In this document: in pieces, positions 7,971-17,576 of the stretch
How the letters are laid out: each line of letters starts with the position of its first letter
Position numbering within the stretch: the stretch's first letter is position 1
Notes under the pieces: model-generated
Seen by the model: only the letters and a program-made list of their open reading frames with translations
What the model was told of the DNA's origin: nothing
Databases searched by the model: none
Assembly: GCF_003206575.1 (NCBI RefSeq)
Contig: NZ_PZJO01000003.1
Coordinates: forward strand, 468,436 to 532,435
Length of the DNA stretch: 64,000 nt
DNA from: Salinicola endophyticus
Lineage (GTDB): Bacteria; Pseudomonadota; Gammaproteobacteria; Pseudomonadales; Halomonadaceae
Direction of reading: 5' to 3'
Position numbers and translations under genes: made by a program

Positions 7971-10391
7971 GTGTCGTTTCGCCGACGCTTGCTGCTGATC
8001 ATGCTGGCGGTGATGGCCGTGGCCCAGCTGGTCGCCGCCATCGCCACCCTGGGCACGATCCATCGCGACATCATGCAGAAGGGGGGGCGCGAGCTGGAGG
8101 TGGGGCTCGGGGTGATGCGCCAACTGCTCGACGAGCGCGGCAAGCAGCTGCGCAACAGCGTCGGCATCCTGACCTCGGACTTCGGCTTCAAGAGCGCGAT
8201 CGCCTCTCTGGACCTGAACACGCTGGCCAGCGTGCTGGCCAATCAGGGCGAACGGGTGGGAGCCGACATGGCGCTGCTGGCGGCGCCGGATGGCACCATC
8301 GTGGCCAGCAGCCACCATGCCCCGGGCACGCCGATGCCATTCCCGCGACTGTGGCAGCAGGTGCGCCAGTCCGGCGAGGCGACCGGCGTGGTGCTGCAGG
8401 ACCAGCGCCCCTATCAGTTCGTCATGCTGCCGGTGCGGGCGCCCAATCTGATCGGCTGGGTCGGCATGGGGTTCCTGCTCGACACGCCGCTGGCCGAGGA
8501 GATTGCCCAGTTGACCCGGCTGCAGGTCAGTTTTCTGGTGAGTGATGCAGAGCCGGCATCCGGTGCGTCGGGCGAACATGCTGCGGGCTATGTCGCCGGC
8601 GCGCTGGCGCAGGCGCCGCCCGAGGCGGTGAGCGCGCTGCGCGTGGATCTGGCGCGGGGTGACTATCTGCATCACAGCGGCGTCGACGCCAGGCTGGACG
8701 CCCTGGTGCTCGCCTCGCCGCTGATGGTCTCTGGGATCACCCCCGGTGCCGGTCAGGGCAAGGTGCCGGGTCAAGGCCAGGGCCAGGTCTATGCGGTGGT
8801 GGAGCACCCTCGTGCGGATCTGCTGGTGGTGTTCCAGGCACTCGGCTGGCGGCTGGCAACGATCTTTGCGCTGACCCTGGCGCTGACCGCGCTGGTGGCC
8901 GCCTTCAGCGCCCGCGGCATGTCGCAGCCGCTGATCCAGCTGGCCCGGGTCGCCCAGCGTATCGGACGCGGCGAGCGGGTCACCGAGGTGCCGACCGGCA
9001 GCGGCGGCGAGATCGGGCTGCTCGGCCGCACGCTGGTGGCGATGCAGAACGATATCGAGACCCGCGAGCGGCAGCAGCGTCATCAGACGCGGCACGATCA
9101 ACTCACTGCGCTGGCCAACCGCCACTCGGCGCAGCAGGACATTGCCGAAGCGGTCGCGGCGGGGCAGCCGTTCACGCTGCTGCGGCTATCGATCTACGGC
9201 TTCCGCCATATCAACGACACCTTCGGCTACGCCGTCGGCGACCAGGCGTTGCGCCAGTTGGCGAAGCGCCTCGCCAGCTGCCCGGCACCGGTGCATCACG
9301 CCTACCGCCTGGGCGGCGACGAGTTCCTGCTGCTGGTCGACTCAGCGGCCGTCGATGCCCGCTGGCTGGCATCGCTGCGCGAGGGGTTGGCGCGGCCGAT
9401 CGAGCTCGACCACTCGCCGCTGCGCCTGCAGCTCGTCTATGGCGAGGTCAATTTCCCTGAACACGGGCGTGAGACGCCGCTGCTGCTGCGCCGGGCCGAG
9501 ATCGCCATGGCCATGGCCAAGCAGCAGCGGCTCGGCTATCTGCGCTACGTGGAGGGGCAGGATGAGAAGCGCCTGCGCGAGATGACGCTGGTACGCGATC
9601 TGCAACTGGCGGCCGAGCGCGGGCAGCTGAGCATGGTCTACCAGCCCAAGATCGCCGCCGCCGACGGGGCGCTGGTCGAGCTCGAGGCGCTGATGCGCTG
9701 GCAGCATCCGGAGTTCGGTTTCATCCCGCCGGACGAGTTCATCACCCTGGCCGAGAGCGCCGGCCTCATGTCCCAACTGACCGGCTGGATGCTGACCACG
9801 GTGTGCCGGCAACTGGCCGCCTGGGAGGCCGAGGAGGGGCTGTGCCTGGCCGTGGCGGTGAATCTGTCGGCGCAGGATGTGATCGATCCGGCCCTGCCGC
9901 AGCAGCTCGCGCAGGTACTGGCGACCCACGGCCTGGAACCGGCCCGGCTGGGGCTGGAGGTGACCGAGAGTGCGATCATGTCCGATCCGGAGACATCCCG
10001 CCGGGTGCTGGCCGACCTGTCGCAGCGCGGTGCCAGCACCGCGATCGACGATTTCGGCACCGGCTACTCCTCGCTGGCCCAGCTCAAGCGGCTGGCGGTA
10101 CGCCAGCTCAAGATCGACAAATCCTTCATTCTCAAGCTCGAGCAGCAGTCCGACGACCGCATCATCGTGCACTCGACGATCGAACTCGGTCACAACCTGG
10201 GGCTCGAGGTGGTCGCCGAGGGCGTCGAGACCGAGGCCGCGCGGGCGCTGCTGGTCGAGCTCGGCTGCGATTATCTGCAGGGCTATGGCATCTCGCGCCC
10301 TTTACCCGCGGCCGCCGTGGTCGGGTGGATCGCTGCCTATACCCCCGGCGTGCGCCAACCCCTGCGGGCCACCCCGGAGTCGACACCATGA
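7971..10391 (+). CDS. Membrane GGDEF-EAL protein (c-di-GMP turnover)
   Basis: The 806-residue product starts with GTG directly after the previous stop codon. It has a transmembrane helix (about 7-30), a periplasmic sensor region to about 285, a second helix (about 290-313), a HAMP-like linker, a GGDEF domain with intact GGDEF at 448-452 and an EAL domain with EAL at 572-574. The EAL domain keeps DDFGTG and KIDKSFI. Both catalytic signatures are present, so it may make or break cyclic di-GMP; the direction cannot be told. No inhibitory RxxD site is seen at the usual place before GGDEF. Its neighbour encodes an exported copper-type protein, which could feed a redox or copper signal to the sensor region (inference). 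Confidence 0.9.
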   Translation: MSFRRRLLLIMLAVMAVAQLVAAIATLGTIHRDIMQKGGRELEVGLGVMRQLLDERGKQLRNSVGILTSDFGFKSAIASLDLNTLASVLANQGERVGADMALLAAPDGTIVASSHHAPGTPMPFPRLWQQVRQSGEATGVVLQDQRPYQFVMLPVRAPNLIGWVGMGFLLDTPLAEEIAQLTRLQVSFLVSDAEPASGASGEHAAGYVAGALAQAPPEAVSALRVDLARGDYLHHSGVDARLDALVLASPLMVSGITPGAGQGKVPGQGQGQVYAVVEHPRADLLVVFQALGWRLATIFALTLALTALVAAFSARGMSQPLIQLARVAQRIGRGERVTEVPTGSGGEIGLLGRTLVAMQNDIETRERQQRHQTRHDQLTALANRHSAQQDIAEAVAAGQPFTLLRLSIYGFRHINDTFGYAVGDQALRQLAKRLASCPAPVHHAYRLGGDEFLLLVDSAAVDARWLASLREGLARPIELDHSPLRLQLVYGEVNFPEHGRETPLLLRRAEIAMAMAKQQRLGYLRYVEGQDEKRLREMTLVRDLQLAAERGQLSMVYQPKIAAADGALVELEALMRWQHPEFGFIPPDEFITLAESAGLMSQLTGWMLTTVCRQLAAWEAEEGLCLAVAVNLSAQDVIDPALPQQLAQVLATHGLEPARLGLEVTESAIMSDPETSRRVLADLSQRGASTAIDDFGTGYSSLAQLKRLAVRQLKIDKSFILKLEQQSDDRIIVHSTIELGHNLGLEVVAEGVETEAARALLVELGCDYLQGYGISRPLPAAAVVGWIAAYTPGVRQPLRATPESTP

Positions 10392-10410
10392 TCCTGCGAG
10401 GCACCGTCTG

Positions 10411-11277
10411 ATGGCGAGACGCATATCCCGCTGGGGCCGGCGCCTGGCCCTGGGTATCACCGCGCTGCTGGCCGCCGCGCTGGTCACCCCGGTACAGGCG
10501 GGGAGCCGCCTGCTGGGCACCGGCGGCGTGACCCAGATCGAGGGCGCCGCCGGTGGCGGGCTATCACCCTGGGGCGTGCTCGCCGGTACCGCCAGCGATA
10601 CCGAGGTGGCGGTGACCGTGGCCGCCAGCGAAGCGTGGCTGGACGACTACGGCCTGCGCGTGCGCGGGGTGGGGGTCAACTGGCACGACCGGGTGGAGCT
10701 CTCCTACGCCCGCCAGCGGCTGGCGCTCGACACCCTGGGCGGCGTGCTGGCGCAGGATATCTATGGGGTCAAGCTGCGCCTGTTCGGCGACCCGCTCTAC
10801 CACCCCTGGGGTAGCTGGAGTCTCGGCGTGCAGCACAAGCGGCTCGATCAGGGGCAGGCGCTGGCGCGGGCCGTGGGCGCCAAGTCGACCCAGGGCAACG
10901 ATCTCTATCTGGCCGGCAGCAAGCTGTTCTTCGACGCGGTGGCCGGACGCAACCTGCTGGCCAACCTGACGCTGCGCTCGACCCGCGCCAATCAGGGTGG
11001 GCTGCTCGGCTTCGGTGGCGATCGCGACAGCGGCCGTTCGCTGGTGGCCGAGGGCTCAATGGGGCTGTTCCTGACCCCGGCCTGGGTGGTCGGGGTGGAG
11101 TATCGACAGAAGCCGGACAATCTCGGCTTTGCCCAGGAGCAGGCGTGGCAGGACCTGTTCACCGCACTGTTCCTGACTCGCCACCTCTCGCTGACCGGTG
11201 CCTGGCTCGACCTTGGTGATATCGCCGGGCTCGAGAACCAGCGTGGCGGCTATCTGTCGCTGCAACTGGCGCTTTGA
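10411..11277 (+). CDS. DUF3034 family exported protein
   Basis: The 288-residue product has a signal peptide ending at VQA|G (about residue 30). The mature start LLGTGGVTQIEGAAGGGLSP is characteristic of DUF3034. The rest is a series of amphipathic strands (VELSYARQRLAL; VVGVEYRQKPDNLGF) ending in LSLQLAL. This suggests an outer-membrane beta-barrel. No biochemical role is known for the family. It lies 19 bp after the GGDEF-EAL gene and 13 bp before the globin-like gene, so co-expression is likely. It could be a channel or scaffold for the exported copper-type protein, but that is only a guess from the operon. Confidence 0.8.
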   Translation: MARRISRWGRRLALGITALLAAALVTPVQAGSRLLGTGGVTQIEGAAGGGLSPWGVLAGTASDTEVAVTVAASEAWLDDYGLRVRGVGVNWHDRVELSYARQRLALDTLGGVLAQDIYGVKLRLFGDPLYHPWGSWSLGVQHKRLDQGQALARAVGAKSTQGNDLYLAGSKLFFDAVAGRNLLANLTLRSTRANQGGLLGFGGDRDSGRSLVAEGSMGLFLTPAWVVGVEYRQKPDNLGFAQEQAWQDLFTALFLTRHLSLTGAWLDLGDIAGLENQRGGYLSLQLAL

Positions 11278-11290
11278 CGGGGGGCTTGTG

Positions 11291-11737
11291 ATGTATCCGA
11301 TCTTGACGCGTGGGTACCTGGCCGCGCTACTGCTGGCGTGGGCCCTGAGCGGCTGTGCCGGGGCGAAGCCGCAGCCCGCGCCGACCCTCTATCAGCAACT
11401 CGGCGGCGAGCAGGGCATCCACGCCATCGTCGAGGACTTCGCCTATCGTCTCGCCGATGACCCCGAGCTGGTGGGTTTCTTCGCCAACACCAATATCGAC
11501 TACTTCGTCGGCTCTCTGGCGGACTACCTGTGCGTGGTCAGCGATGGGCCCTGCGTCTACCAGGGCGCGCCGATGGACAAGGCGCACCAGCACATGGGCA
11601 TTCATGAGGCCGACTTCAACCGCCTGGTCGATGCGCTCCAGGCGACGCTGCTCGCCCAGCCGATCTCCGCGTCGGCGCGCAACCAGTTGTTGAAACGGCT
11701 GGCGGCGCAGCACGCCGCGGTGATGCGCTATCAGTGA
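11291..11737 (+). CDS. Lipoprotein-anchored truncated globin (group 1 type)
   Basis: The 148-residue product begins with a lipoprotein signal and lipobox LSGC (Cys22). A group 1 truncated-haemoglobin domain follows: LYQQLGGEQGIHAIVEDF, then FFANTNIDYF and the heme-pocket segment AHQHMGIHEADFNRLV, where the proximal histidine is expected. Truncated globins bind O2 or NO. Fusion to a lipoprotein signal would place this one outside the cytoplasm, which is unusual for globins. It is the last gene of the cupredoxin, GGDEF-EAL and DUF3034 unit and is followed by a strong hairpin. A periplasmic gas or redox role beside a c-di-GMP protein is a reasonable inference. Confidence 0.85.
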   Translation: MYPILTRGYLAALLLAWALSGCAGAKPQPAPTLYQQLGGEQGIHAIVEDFAYRLADDPELVGFFANTNIDYFVGSLADYLCVVSDGPCVYQGAPMDKAHQHMGIHEADFNRLVDALQATLLAQPISASARNQLLKRLAAQHAAVMRYQ

Positions 11738-11753
11738 GGTGTCGGTCAGAGGC

Positions 11754-11787
11754 ACCAAGGCCCGCGCCGGGTGGCGCGGGCCTTGGT
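11754..11787. terminator. Strong hairpin between convergent genes
   Basis: A 15-bp near-continuous stem (11754-11768 with 11773-11787, loop GGGT) lies 17 bp after the globin stop codon and before the convergent serA gene. There is no long T run on either side, so it may act as a weak two-way terminator or as an mRNA-end stabiliser. Confidence 0.65.
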
Positions 11788-11855
11788 AGGTAGAGATCGA
11801 CCTGGCAGTGCGCGCGCCTCGACCCTGTGGCCGGGCTCAGGCGCGATAGTCGGGC

Positions 11856-13106
11856 TCAGGTGCGGTAGTCGGTCTCTGAGTAGAGCACGCGCAGGCGCAC
11901 GGTGTGGTTGACCTGCTTGAGCGCGTCGAGCGCCTGCGGGCCGTAGGCCTTGTCGACGTCGATCACCACGTAGCCGACCTTGTCGTTGGTCTGCAGGAAC
12001 TGGCCGGCGATGTTGATGCCGTTCTCCGACAGCACGCGGTTGATCTCGGAGAGCACGCCGGGCACGTTCTCGTGGATGTGCAGCAGGCGGTGCTTGTCCG
12101 GGTGCGAGGGCAGCGCCACCTCGGGGAAGTTGACCGAGGTGATGGTGGTGCCGTTGTCGGAGTAGGTGACCAGCTTCTCGGCCACTTCGATGCCGATGTT
12201 CTCCTGCGCTTCCAGGGTCGAGCCCCCGATGTGCGGGGTCAGGATCACGTTCTCCAGACCGCGCAGCGGCGAGACGAACTCCTCGCTGGTGCCCTTGGGT
12301 TCGACCGGGAAGACGTCGATCGCCGCGCCCAGCAGCTTGCCGCTCTGGAGCGCTTGTGCCAGCGGCTCGATCTCGACCACCGAACCGCGCGAGGCGTTGA
12401 TCAGAATGCCGCCCTGCTTCATCAGCGCGATCTGCTCGGCGCCGATCATCCAGCGGGTGGCGGGCAGGTCGGGCACGTGCAGGCTGACCACGTCGGCGCG
12501 CGCCAGCAGCTCCTCGAGGCTACCCACCTGGCGGGCATTGCCCAGCGCCAGCTTGGTGACCACGTCGTAGTAGATCACGTCGAGGCCGAGGGACTCGGCG
12601 AGCACGGAGAGCTGTGCGCCGATGCTACCGTAGCCGACGATCCCCAGGGTCTTGCCGCGCGCCTCGTGGGAGTTCTTGGCCGACTTGAGCCAGCCACCCT
12701 GATGGGCGCGGGCGTTCTTCTCCGGGATGCCGCGCAGCAGCATGATGGTCTCGGCCAGCACCAGCTCGGCGACCGAGCGGGTGTTGGAGAAGGGCGCGTT
12801 GAACACCGGGATCGCGCGCGCCAGGGCGGCGTCGAGATCGACCTGGTTGGTGCCGATGCAGAAACAGCCCACCGCGGTGAGCTTCTCGGCGGCGGCGAAG
12901 ACGCGCTCGGTGAGCTGCGTGCGCGAGCGGATGCCGATGAAGTGGACGTCACGGATCTTGTCGATCAGCTCGTCTTCGCTGAGCGACGTCGAGAGCGTTT
13001 CGATGTTGGTGTAGCCCGCATTGAGCAGCGAATCCACGGCGGACTGATGAATGCCCTCGAGCAGCAGAAACTTGATCTTGCTCTTGTCCAGAGACGTCTT
13101 GGCCAT
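11856..13106 (-). CDS. serA: D-3-phosphoglycerate dehydrogenase
   Basis: SerA converts 3-phosphoglycerate to 3-phosphohydroxypyruvate, the first step of serine synthesis. The 416 residues match the E. coli-length form (about 410). The N-terminal substrate domain holds IGIRSRTQLT, the NAD domain has GYGSIGAQ at about 155-162, and the DDHX-type end GGSTLEAQENIG precedes a C-terminal ACT domain (about 340-416: LLHIHENVPGVLSEIN), which in E. coli binds serine for feedback control. Catalytic Arg (NASRGSVVE) and His (TPHIGGST) are present. It is transcribed alone, opposite to xseB, with 430 bp of non-coding sequence upstream. Confidence 0.97.
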   Translation of the reverse strand: MAKTSLDKSKIKFLLLEGIHQSAVDSLLNAGYTNIETLSTSLSEDELIDKIRDVHFIGIRSRTQLTERVFAAAEKLTAVGCFCIGTNQVDLDAALARAIPVFNAPFSNTRSVAELVLAETIMLLRGIPEKNARAHQGGWLKSAKNSHEARGKTLGIVGYGSIGAQLSVLAESLGLDVIYYDVVTKLALGNARQVGSLEELLARADVVSLHVPDLPATRWMIGAEQIALMKQGGILINASRGSVVEIEPLAQALQSGKLLGAAIDVFPVEPKGTSEEFVSPLRGLENVILTPHIGGSTLEAQENIGIEVAEKLVTYSDNGTTITSVNFPEVALPSHPDKHRLLHIHENVPGVLSEINRVLSENGINIAGQFLQTNDKVGYVVIDVDKAYGPQALDALKQVNHTVRLRVLYSETDYRT

Positions 13107-13536
13107 TGGGGGATCAACCTTTCTTCATCGGCTTGTCGCGAGCGCGTCGCGGTGATGGGAAATCCGTCGGCAGGCGCGGGCGTCGCGCGAGCTCACACAC
13201 TGTCGGGAGGCCGCCGCCGGCGGGCGCATAGCGTAACACAGACGTCGCGGGTGAGGATGAAAATGACGCACGCAGACATGAATGCCGTGCAATCGTGACA
13301 GCATTGTGGCACGCGCCGGGGCCTGTGCCTCCGCGCCGACTCAACCTGTGCCCCTGCGGCGAACAAAATGGGCAAGCAGCGCGACGATTTCACCCCGAGG
13401 GCAGACGACCCCCGGGGGCGGCGGTGTATACTCGAAGACCGTTTTCGCTTGGTGCCGGTGGCTTCGCCGCCGCGCCCTCGACCCGGCTCCCGCTCGCGCC
13501 CGCGCGAGGCACTGGGAGCGACGCTATGAGTGCACC
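13107..13536. other. Non-coding gap between serA and xseB
   Basis: These 430 bases separate two divergent units and must hold both promoters. The only element I can point to is a TATACT -10 box at 13427-13432 reading toward xseB, with a poor -35, and an imperfect C/G-rich inverted repeat just before it. No RNA gene or conserved open frame is evident. Confidence 0.4.
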
Positions 13537-13806
13537 ATGTCTGACAAGATGGCCGAACAGGACGTTCCCCAGGACTTCGCCACCACGCTGACCCAGCTGG
13601 AGCGGCTGGTGGCGCAGCTCGAATCCGGCGAACTGACGCTGGAAGCCTCACTGGCCGCCTTCGAGCGCGGTATCCGTCTGACCCGCGATGCCCAGAGCCG
13701 CCTCGATGGCGCCGAGCTCAAGGTGCAGGCCCTGCTCGAACAGGCCGACGGCACGCTGCAGTCGGTGCCGTTCGAGACCACCGGAGAGCCACCGCATGCC
13801 CCCTGA
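13537..13806 (+). CDS. xseB: Exodeoxyribonuclease VII small subunit
   Basis: The 89-residue product carries the whole XseB helical-hairpin signature: DFATTLTQLERLVAQLE, GELTLEASLAAFERGI and a C-terminal helix with SRLDGAELKVQALL. Several XseB subunits wrap the large subunit XseA to form the single-strand exonuclease; XseA is not in this window. The gene overlaps ispA by 11 bp, the arrangement found in many gammaproteobacteria (xseB-ispA-dxs). It is slightly longer than the usual 80 residues at both ends. Confidence 0.95.
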   Translation: MSDKMAEQDVPQDFATTLTQLERLVAQLESGELTLEASLAAFERGIRLTRDAQSRLDGAELKVQALLEQADGTLQSVPFETTGEPPHAP

Positions 13807-14698
13807 GACCGTGCTCGAGCAGGTGCCGCCGGAAGCCGCCGTCGCCGCCGCACGAGCGCGCAGCGAACAGGTGCTCGCGGCCTGGCTGGAGCGCTCGCCG
13901 GGGGTGTCGGCGGCGCTCGACGAGGCGCTGCGCTACAGCGTGCTCGGCAGCGGCAAGCGGCTGCGCCCGGTGCTGGTCTACCTCGCCGGCCAGGCGCTGG
14001 GGGCGCAGCCCGTGGCTCTCGATCCCGCCGCCGCCGCGCTGGAGATGATCCACGCCTACTCGCTGGTCCACGACGATTTGCCGGCGATGGACGACGACGA
14101 TCTGCGTCGCGGCCGGCCTACGGTGCACCGCGCCTTCGACGAGCCGCTGGCGATTCTCGCCGGCGATGCGCTGCAGACGCTGGCCTTCGAGGTGCTCGCC
14201 TCCCGCGAGCACCCGCGCCTCGCCGCGCTCGTCACCACCCTGGCCCAGGCCGCCGGCCGTGACGGCATGGCGGCGGGGCAAGCGATCGATCTCGCTGCGG
14301 TGGGTACGCCGCTCGATCTCGCGGCGCTCCAGGCGATGCACCAGCACAAGACCGGCGCGCTGATCCGCGCCGGGGTGCGTCTGGGGGCGCTGGTGGCGGT
14401 GGCCGAGAGCGACCCGCGGGTGGCGGCGCTCGACCGCTACGCCGCCGCCATCGGCCTGGCGTTCCAGATCCACGACGACGTGCTCGACGTCACCGGTGAT
14501 ACCCAGACCCTGGGCAAGACCTCGGGCGCCGATGCGCACCGCGACAAGCCGACCTATCCTGCGCTGCTGGGGCTGGAGCGCGCCCAGGCACGGGCCCGCG
14601 AGCTCCTCGATGAAGCCCTCGCGGCGCTGGCGCCGCTGGGTGACGCGGGCGCGCCGCTGGCGTGGCTGGCCCGTTTCATGATCGATCGCGATCACTGA
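13796..14698 (+). CDS. ispA: Polyprenyl (farnesyl/geranyl) diphosphate synthase
   Basis: IspA joins isopentenyl diphosphate units to dimethylallyl and geranyl diphosphate to give farnesyl diphosphate in the cytoplasm. The 300-residue product has the first aspartate-rich motif DDLPAMDDDD followed by RRGRPT, the second motif DDVLD, and the GSGKRLRP and GKTSGADAHRDKPT substrate-binding segments. The start overlaps the end of xseB, and dxs follows 18 bp after its stop codon, so precursor supply and chain elongation are expressed together. The two residues before the first motif fit a farnesyl-length product, but chain length is not certain from sequence alone. Confidence 0.95.
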   Translation: MPPETVLEQVPPEAAVAAARARSEQVLAAWLERSPGVSAALDEALRYSVLGSGKRLRPVLVYLAGQALGAQPVALDPAAAALEMIHAYSLVHDDLPAMDDDDLRRGRPTVHRAFDEPLAILAGDALQTLAFEVLASREHPRLAALVTTLAQAAGRDGMAAGQAIDLAAVGTPLDLAALQAMHQHKTGALIRAGVRLGALVAVAESDPRVAALDRYAAAIGLAFQIHDDVLDVTGDTQTLGKTSGADAHRDKPTYPALLGLERAQARARELLDEALAALAPLGDAGAPLAWLARFMIDRDH

Positions 14699-14716
14699 CC
14701 GGTAACGACCTATTCT

Positions 14717-16705
14717 ATGAAGCTGTTCGACGAGATCCCCACGCAGCGCCCGCTGACGCCGCTGCTAGACACGCTCGATGCGCCGGAGGGGCTGCGCCAG
14801 ATGACGCTGGCGCAGCTGCGCCAGGTCGCCGACGAGCTGCGTGCCTACCTGCTCTACAGCGTCGGTGTCAGCGGCGGCCATTTCGGCGCCGGGCTCGGCG
14901 TGGTCGAACTCACGGTGGCGCTGCACCGCGCGCTGCAGACCCCCCACGACCGGCTGGTGTGGGACGTCGGCCACCAGGCCTATCCGCACAAGGTGCTCAC
15001 CGGCCGCCGCGATGCCCTCACCGGCATCCGTCAGTACGGCGGTCTTGCGGCCTTCCCGCGGCGCGAGGAGTCGCCCTACGACACCTTCGGCGTGGGCCAC
15101 TCGAGCACCTCGATCTCGGCCGCGCTGGGCATGGCGCTGAGCGCCCGCGCCAAGGGCGAGAAGCGCCGCGCCTGCGCGGTGATCGGTGACGGTGCGCTGA
15201 CCGCCGGCATGGCCTTCGAGGCGCTGGCGCACGCCGGCCACGTCAAGGCCAACCTGCTGGTGGTGCTCAACGACAACGAGATGTCGATCTCCGAGAACGT
15301 CGGCGGCATGGCCAGCTACCTGACCCGCATTCTCACCAGCAAGCCCTATGCGGCGGTGCGCGAGAACGGCAAGCGGGTACTCTCGCATCTGCCCGGCGCG
15401 CTGGAGCTGGCGCGGCGCACCGAGGAGCACGTCAAGGGCATGATCAGCCCGGCGACGCTGTTCGAGGAGATGGGTTTTCACTACATCGGCCCCATCGACG
15501 GCCACGATCTGGCCGCGCTCAACCAGGCGCTGGAGGCGCTGCGCGACCAGGAGGGGCCGCAGTTCCTGCACGTGCGCACGCGCAAGGGTCGCGGCTTCCG
15601 GCCCGCCGAGGCCGACCCGATCGGCTTCCACGCCATCACCAAGCTCGAGCGCAAGCCGCCGGCGCCGCCGCGGGTCGATGCCGAGCGCGCGCCCGCTGCG
15701 GCAGCGCCGACGTCCCAGGCCAAACCCGACGATTCATTGCCCCCGAAGCCGCGCAGCGAAGAGATGTTGCGCCCGAAACCGCGCAAGTACTGCAACGTCT
15801 TCGGCGACTGGCTGTGCGATATGGCAGCGGCAGATGCACGCCTGATCGGTATCACGCCGGCGATGCGCGAGGGCTCCGATCTGATCCGGTTCTCGCAGAC
15901 CTACCCCGAGCGCTACTACGATGTGGCGATCGCCGAGCAGCACGCGGTGACGCTGGCCGCCGGCATGGCCTGCGAGGCAATGAAGCCGGTGGTGGCGATC
16001 TACTCGACCTTCCTGCAGCGCGGCTATGACCAGCTGGTGCACGACGTCGCGGTGCAGCACCTCGATGTCACCTTCGCCATCGACCGGGCCGGACTGGTGG
16101 GCGAGGATGGCCCGACCCACCATGGGGCGCTGGATCTCTCCTATCTGCGCTGTGTGCCCGGCCTGGTGGTTCTCGCGCCGGCGGACGAAGCCGAATGCCG
16201 CGCCATGCTCACCACCGCCTATCACCATTCCGGCCCGGCGGCGGTGCGCTATCCCCGAGGGACCGGCCCCGGCAGCGAGCTGCCTCAGGATCTCGAGGCG
16301 CAGGTGCCGATCGGCCGCGCGCAGACCCGGCGCGAAGGCGAGCGCGTGGCGCTGCTCGCCTTCGGCAGCCTGAACACACCGGCGGCCGAGGTCGCCGAGC
16401 GGCTCGGGGCGACGCATCTCAACATGCGTTCGGTCAAGCCGCTGGATCGCGAGGCCATCGTCGCCGCGGCGCAGACCCACGAGCTGCTGGTCACGCTGGA
16501 GGAGAACGTGGTCGCCGGCGGCGCCGGCAGCGGCGTCAACGAGCTGCTGGCGGCGGAGGGGCTGACACCGGCGGTGCTCAATCTGGGCATCCCCGATGCC
16601 TTCGTCGAGCATGGCAAGCCGGCCGAGCTGCTGCGCGACTGCGGGCTGGACGCCGCCGGCATCGAGGCGGCGATCCGCGCCCGCCTGAACGTCAACGACA
16701 ACTGA
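14717..16705 (+). CDS. dxs: 1-deoxy-D-xylulose-5-phosphate synthase
   Basis: Dxs condenses pyruvate and glyceraldehyde 3-phosphate with thiamine diphosphate, the entry step of the MEP isoprenoid pathway. Visible signatures include [13 protein letters not shown], the cofactor motif [14 protein letters not shown] followed by LNDNEMSIS, the transketolase-like [14 protein letters not shown] and [11 protein letters not shown]. The product is 662 residues, about 40 longer than E. coli Dxs. The surplus is a Pro/Ala/Lys-rich linker at about residues 310-355 between the two halves, which contains a duplicated segment. It is preceded by ispA and followed 10 bp later by djlA. Confidence 0.97.
   Translation: MKLFDEIPTQRPLTPLLDTLDAPEGLRQMTLAQLRQVADELRAYLLYSVGVSGGHFGAGLGVVELTVALHRALQTPHDRLVWDVGHQAYPHKVLTGRRDALTGIRQYGGLAAFPRREESPYDTFGVGHSSTSISAALGMALSARAKGEKRRACAVIGDGALTAGMAFEALAHAGHVKANLLVVLNDNEMSISENVGGMASYLTRILTSKPYAAVRENGKRVLSHLPGALELARRTEEHVKGMISPATLFEEMGFHYIGPIDGHDLAALNQALEALRDQEGPQFLHVRTRKGRGFRPAEADPIGFHAITKLERKPPAPPRVDAERAPAAAAPTSQAKPDDSLPPKPRSEEMLRPKPRKYCNVFGDWLCDMAAADARLIGITPAMREGSDLIRFSQTYPERYYDVAIAEQHAVTLAAGMACEAMKPVVAIYSTFLQRGYDQLVHDVAVQHLDVTFAIDRAGLVGEDGPTHHGALDLSYLRCVPGLVVLAPADEAECRAMLTTAYHHSGPAAVRYPRGTGPGSELPQDLEAQVPIGRAQTRREGERVALLAFGSLNTPAAEVAERLGATHLNMRSVKPLDREAIVAAAQTHELLVTLEENVVAGGAGSGVNELLAAEGLTPAVLNLGIPDAFVEHGKPAELLRDCGLDAAGIEAAIRARLNVNDN
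15737..15785 (+). repeat. Duplicated 19-mer in the dxs linker
   Basis: Two 19-base copies, 15737-15755 and 15767-15785, differ at two positions and are offset by 30 bp. They encode LPPKPR and LRPKPR in the enlarged linker of Dxs. The offset keeps the frame, which points to linker growth by in-frame duplication. Confidence 0.7.
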
Positions 16706-16715
16706 TAGGACTTCC

Positions 16716-17492
16716 ATGTCTATTGCCATTCTGATCGGCGCCTTCATCGGCTACCTCGCCGGCAAGCTGCCGGGTCTCTTGATCGGGGCCGGGATCGGCT
16801 GGTGGATCAGCCGCAAGCTGCGCCAATCCGTGGTGGGGCGGGTGGTGGGCATCCAGCACCAGTTTCTCGAATCCACCTTCGCGGTGATGGGCTGCATCTG
16901 CAAGGCCGATGGCCATGTCACCCGCGACGAGATCCGCACCGCCGAGATGCTGTTCGATCGTCTGCACCTCAATGGCGAGATGCGCGAGCGGGCCAAGGCG
17001 GCGTTCAACCGTGGCAAGGGTTCCGATTTCGATCTCGACGCCGAGGTCGCCACCATTCGCCGGGTCACCGGCGGCCAGCGCGCACTGCTGCAGGTGTTCC
17101 TGCAGGTGCAGCTGGCGGCGATCGCCGCCGACGGCCAGATGCACGAAGCCGAGCACACCATGCTGTTGCGCGTGGCCCGCGGCCTGGGCTTCTCGGAGGC
17201 CGAGATCCAGCAGATCGAGGCGATGCTGCGCGGTGGCCCGAACCAGGCCGGTGGCAGCCAGGCGAGCAGCGGCCAGACCCTGGAGGACGCCTATCGTGTG
17301 CTGGGGATCTCCGAGGAGGCCAGCGACGCCGAGGTCAAGCGCGCCTACCGCAAGCTGATGAGCGAGAACCACCCCGACAAGCTGGCCGGCAAGGGGCTGC
17401 CGGAGAGCATGCGCGAGATGGCCAAGGAGCGTACCGCCGAGATCAGCAACGCCTACGAGCTGATCCGCAAGCAGCGCGACAGCCGCGCCTGA
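16716..17492 (+). CDS. djlA: Co-chaperone DjlA
   Basis: The 258-residue product has a single N-terminal membrane segment (about 3-25, with the small-residue run IGAFIGYLAGKLPGLLIGAG), a TerB-like helical domain (about 45-165) and a C-terminal J domain (about 185-258) with the HPD motif in SENHPDKLAG. DjlA is a type III membrane J protein that stimulates DnaK ATPase; in E. coli it affects envelope stress and capsule genes. It starts 10 bp after dxs and is probably co-transcribed. The membrane segment, the domain order and the HPD motif together make the call firm. Confidence 0.93.
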   Translation: MSIAILIGAFIGYLAGKLPGLLIGAGIGWWISRKLRQSVVGRVVGIQHQFLESTFAVMGCICKADGHVTRDEIRTAEMLFDRLHLNGEMRERAKAAFNRGKGSDFDLDAEVATIRRVTGGQRALLQVFLQVQLAAIAADGQMHEAEHTMLLRVARGLGFSEAEIQQIEAMLRGGPNQAGGSQASSGQTLEDAYRVLGISEEASDAEVKRAYRKLMSENHPDKLAGKGLPESMREMAKERTAEISNAYELIRKQRDSRA

Positions 17493-17576
17493 CGCCGCCC
17501 GCCGCGGCCGGCATCGACGCCGCGCCCCGGCTTGGATAGGATCGAGCCGGATCGTCGCGGCCACAGGACGTCCTGC

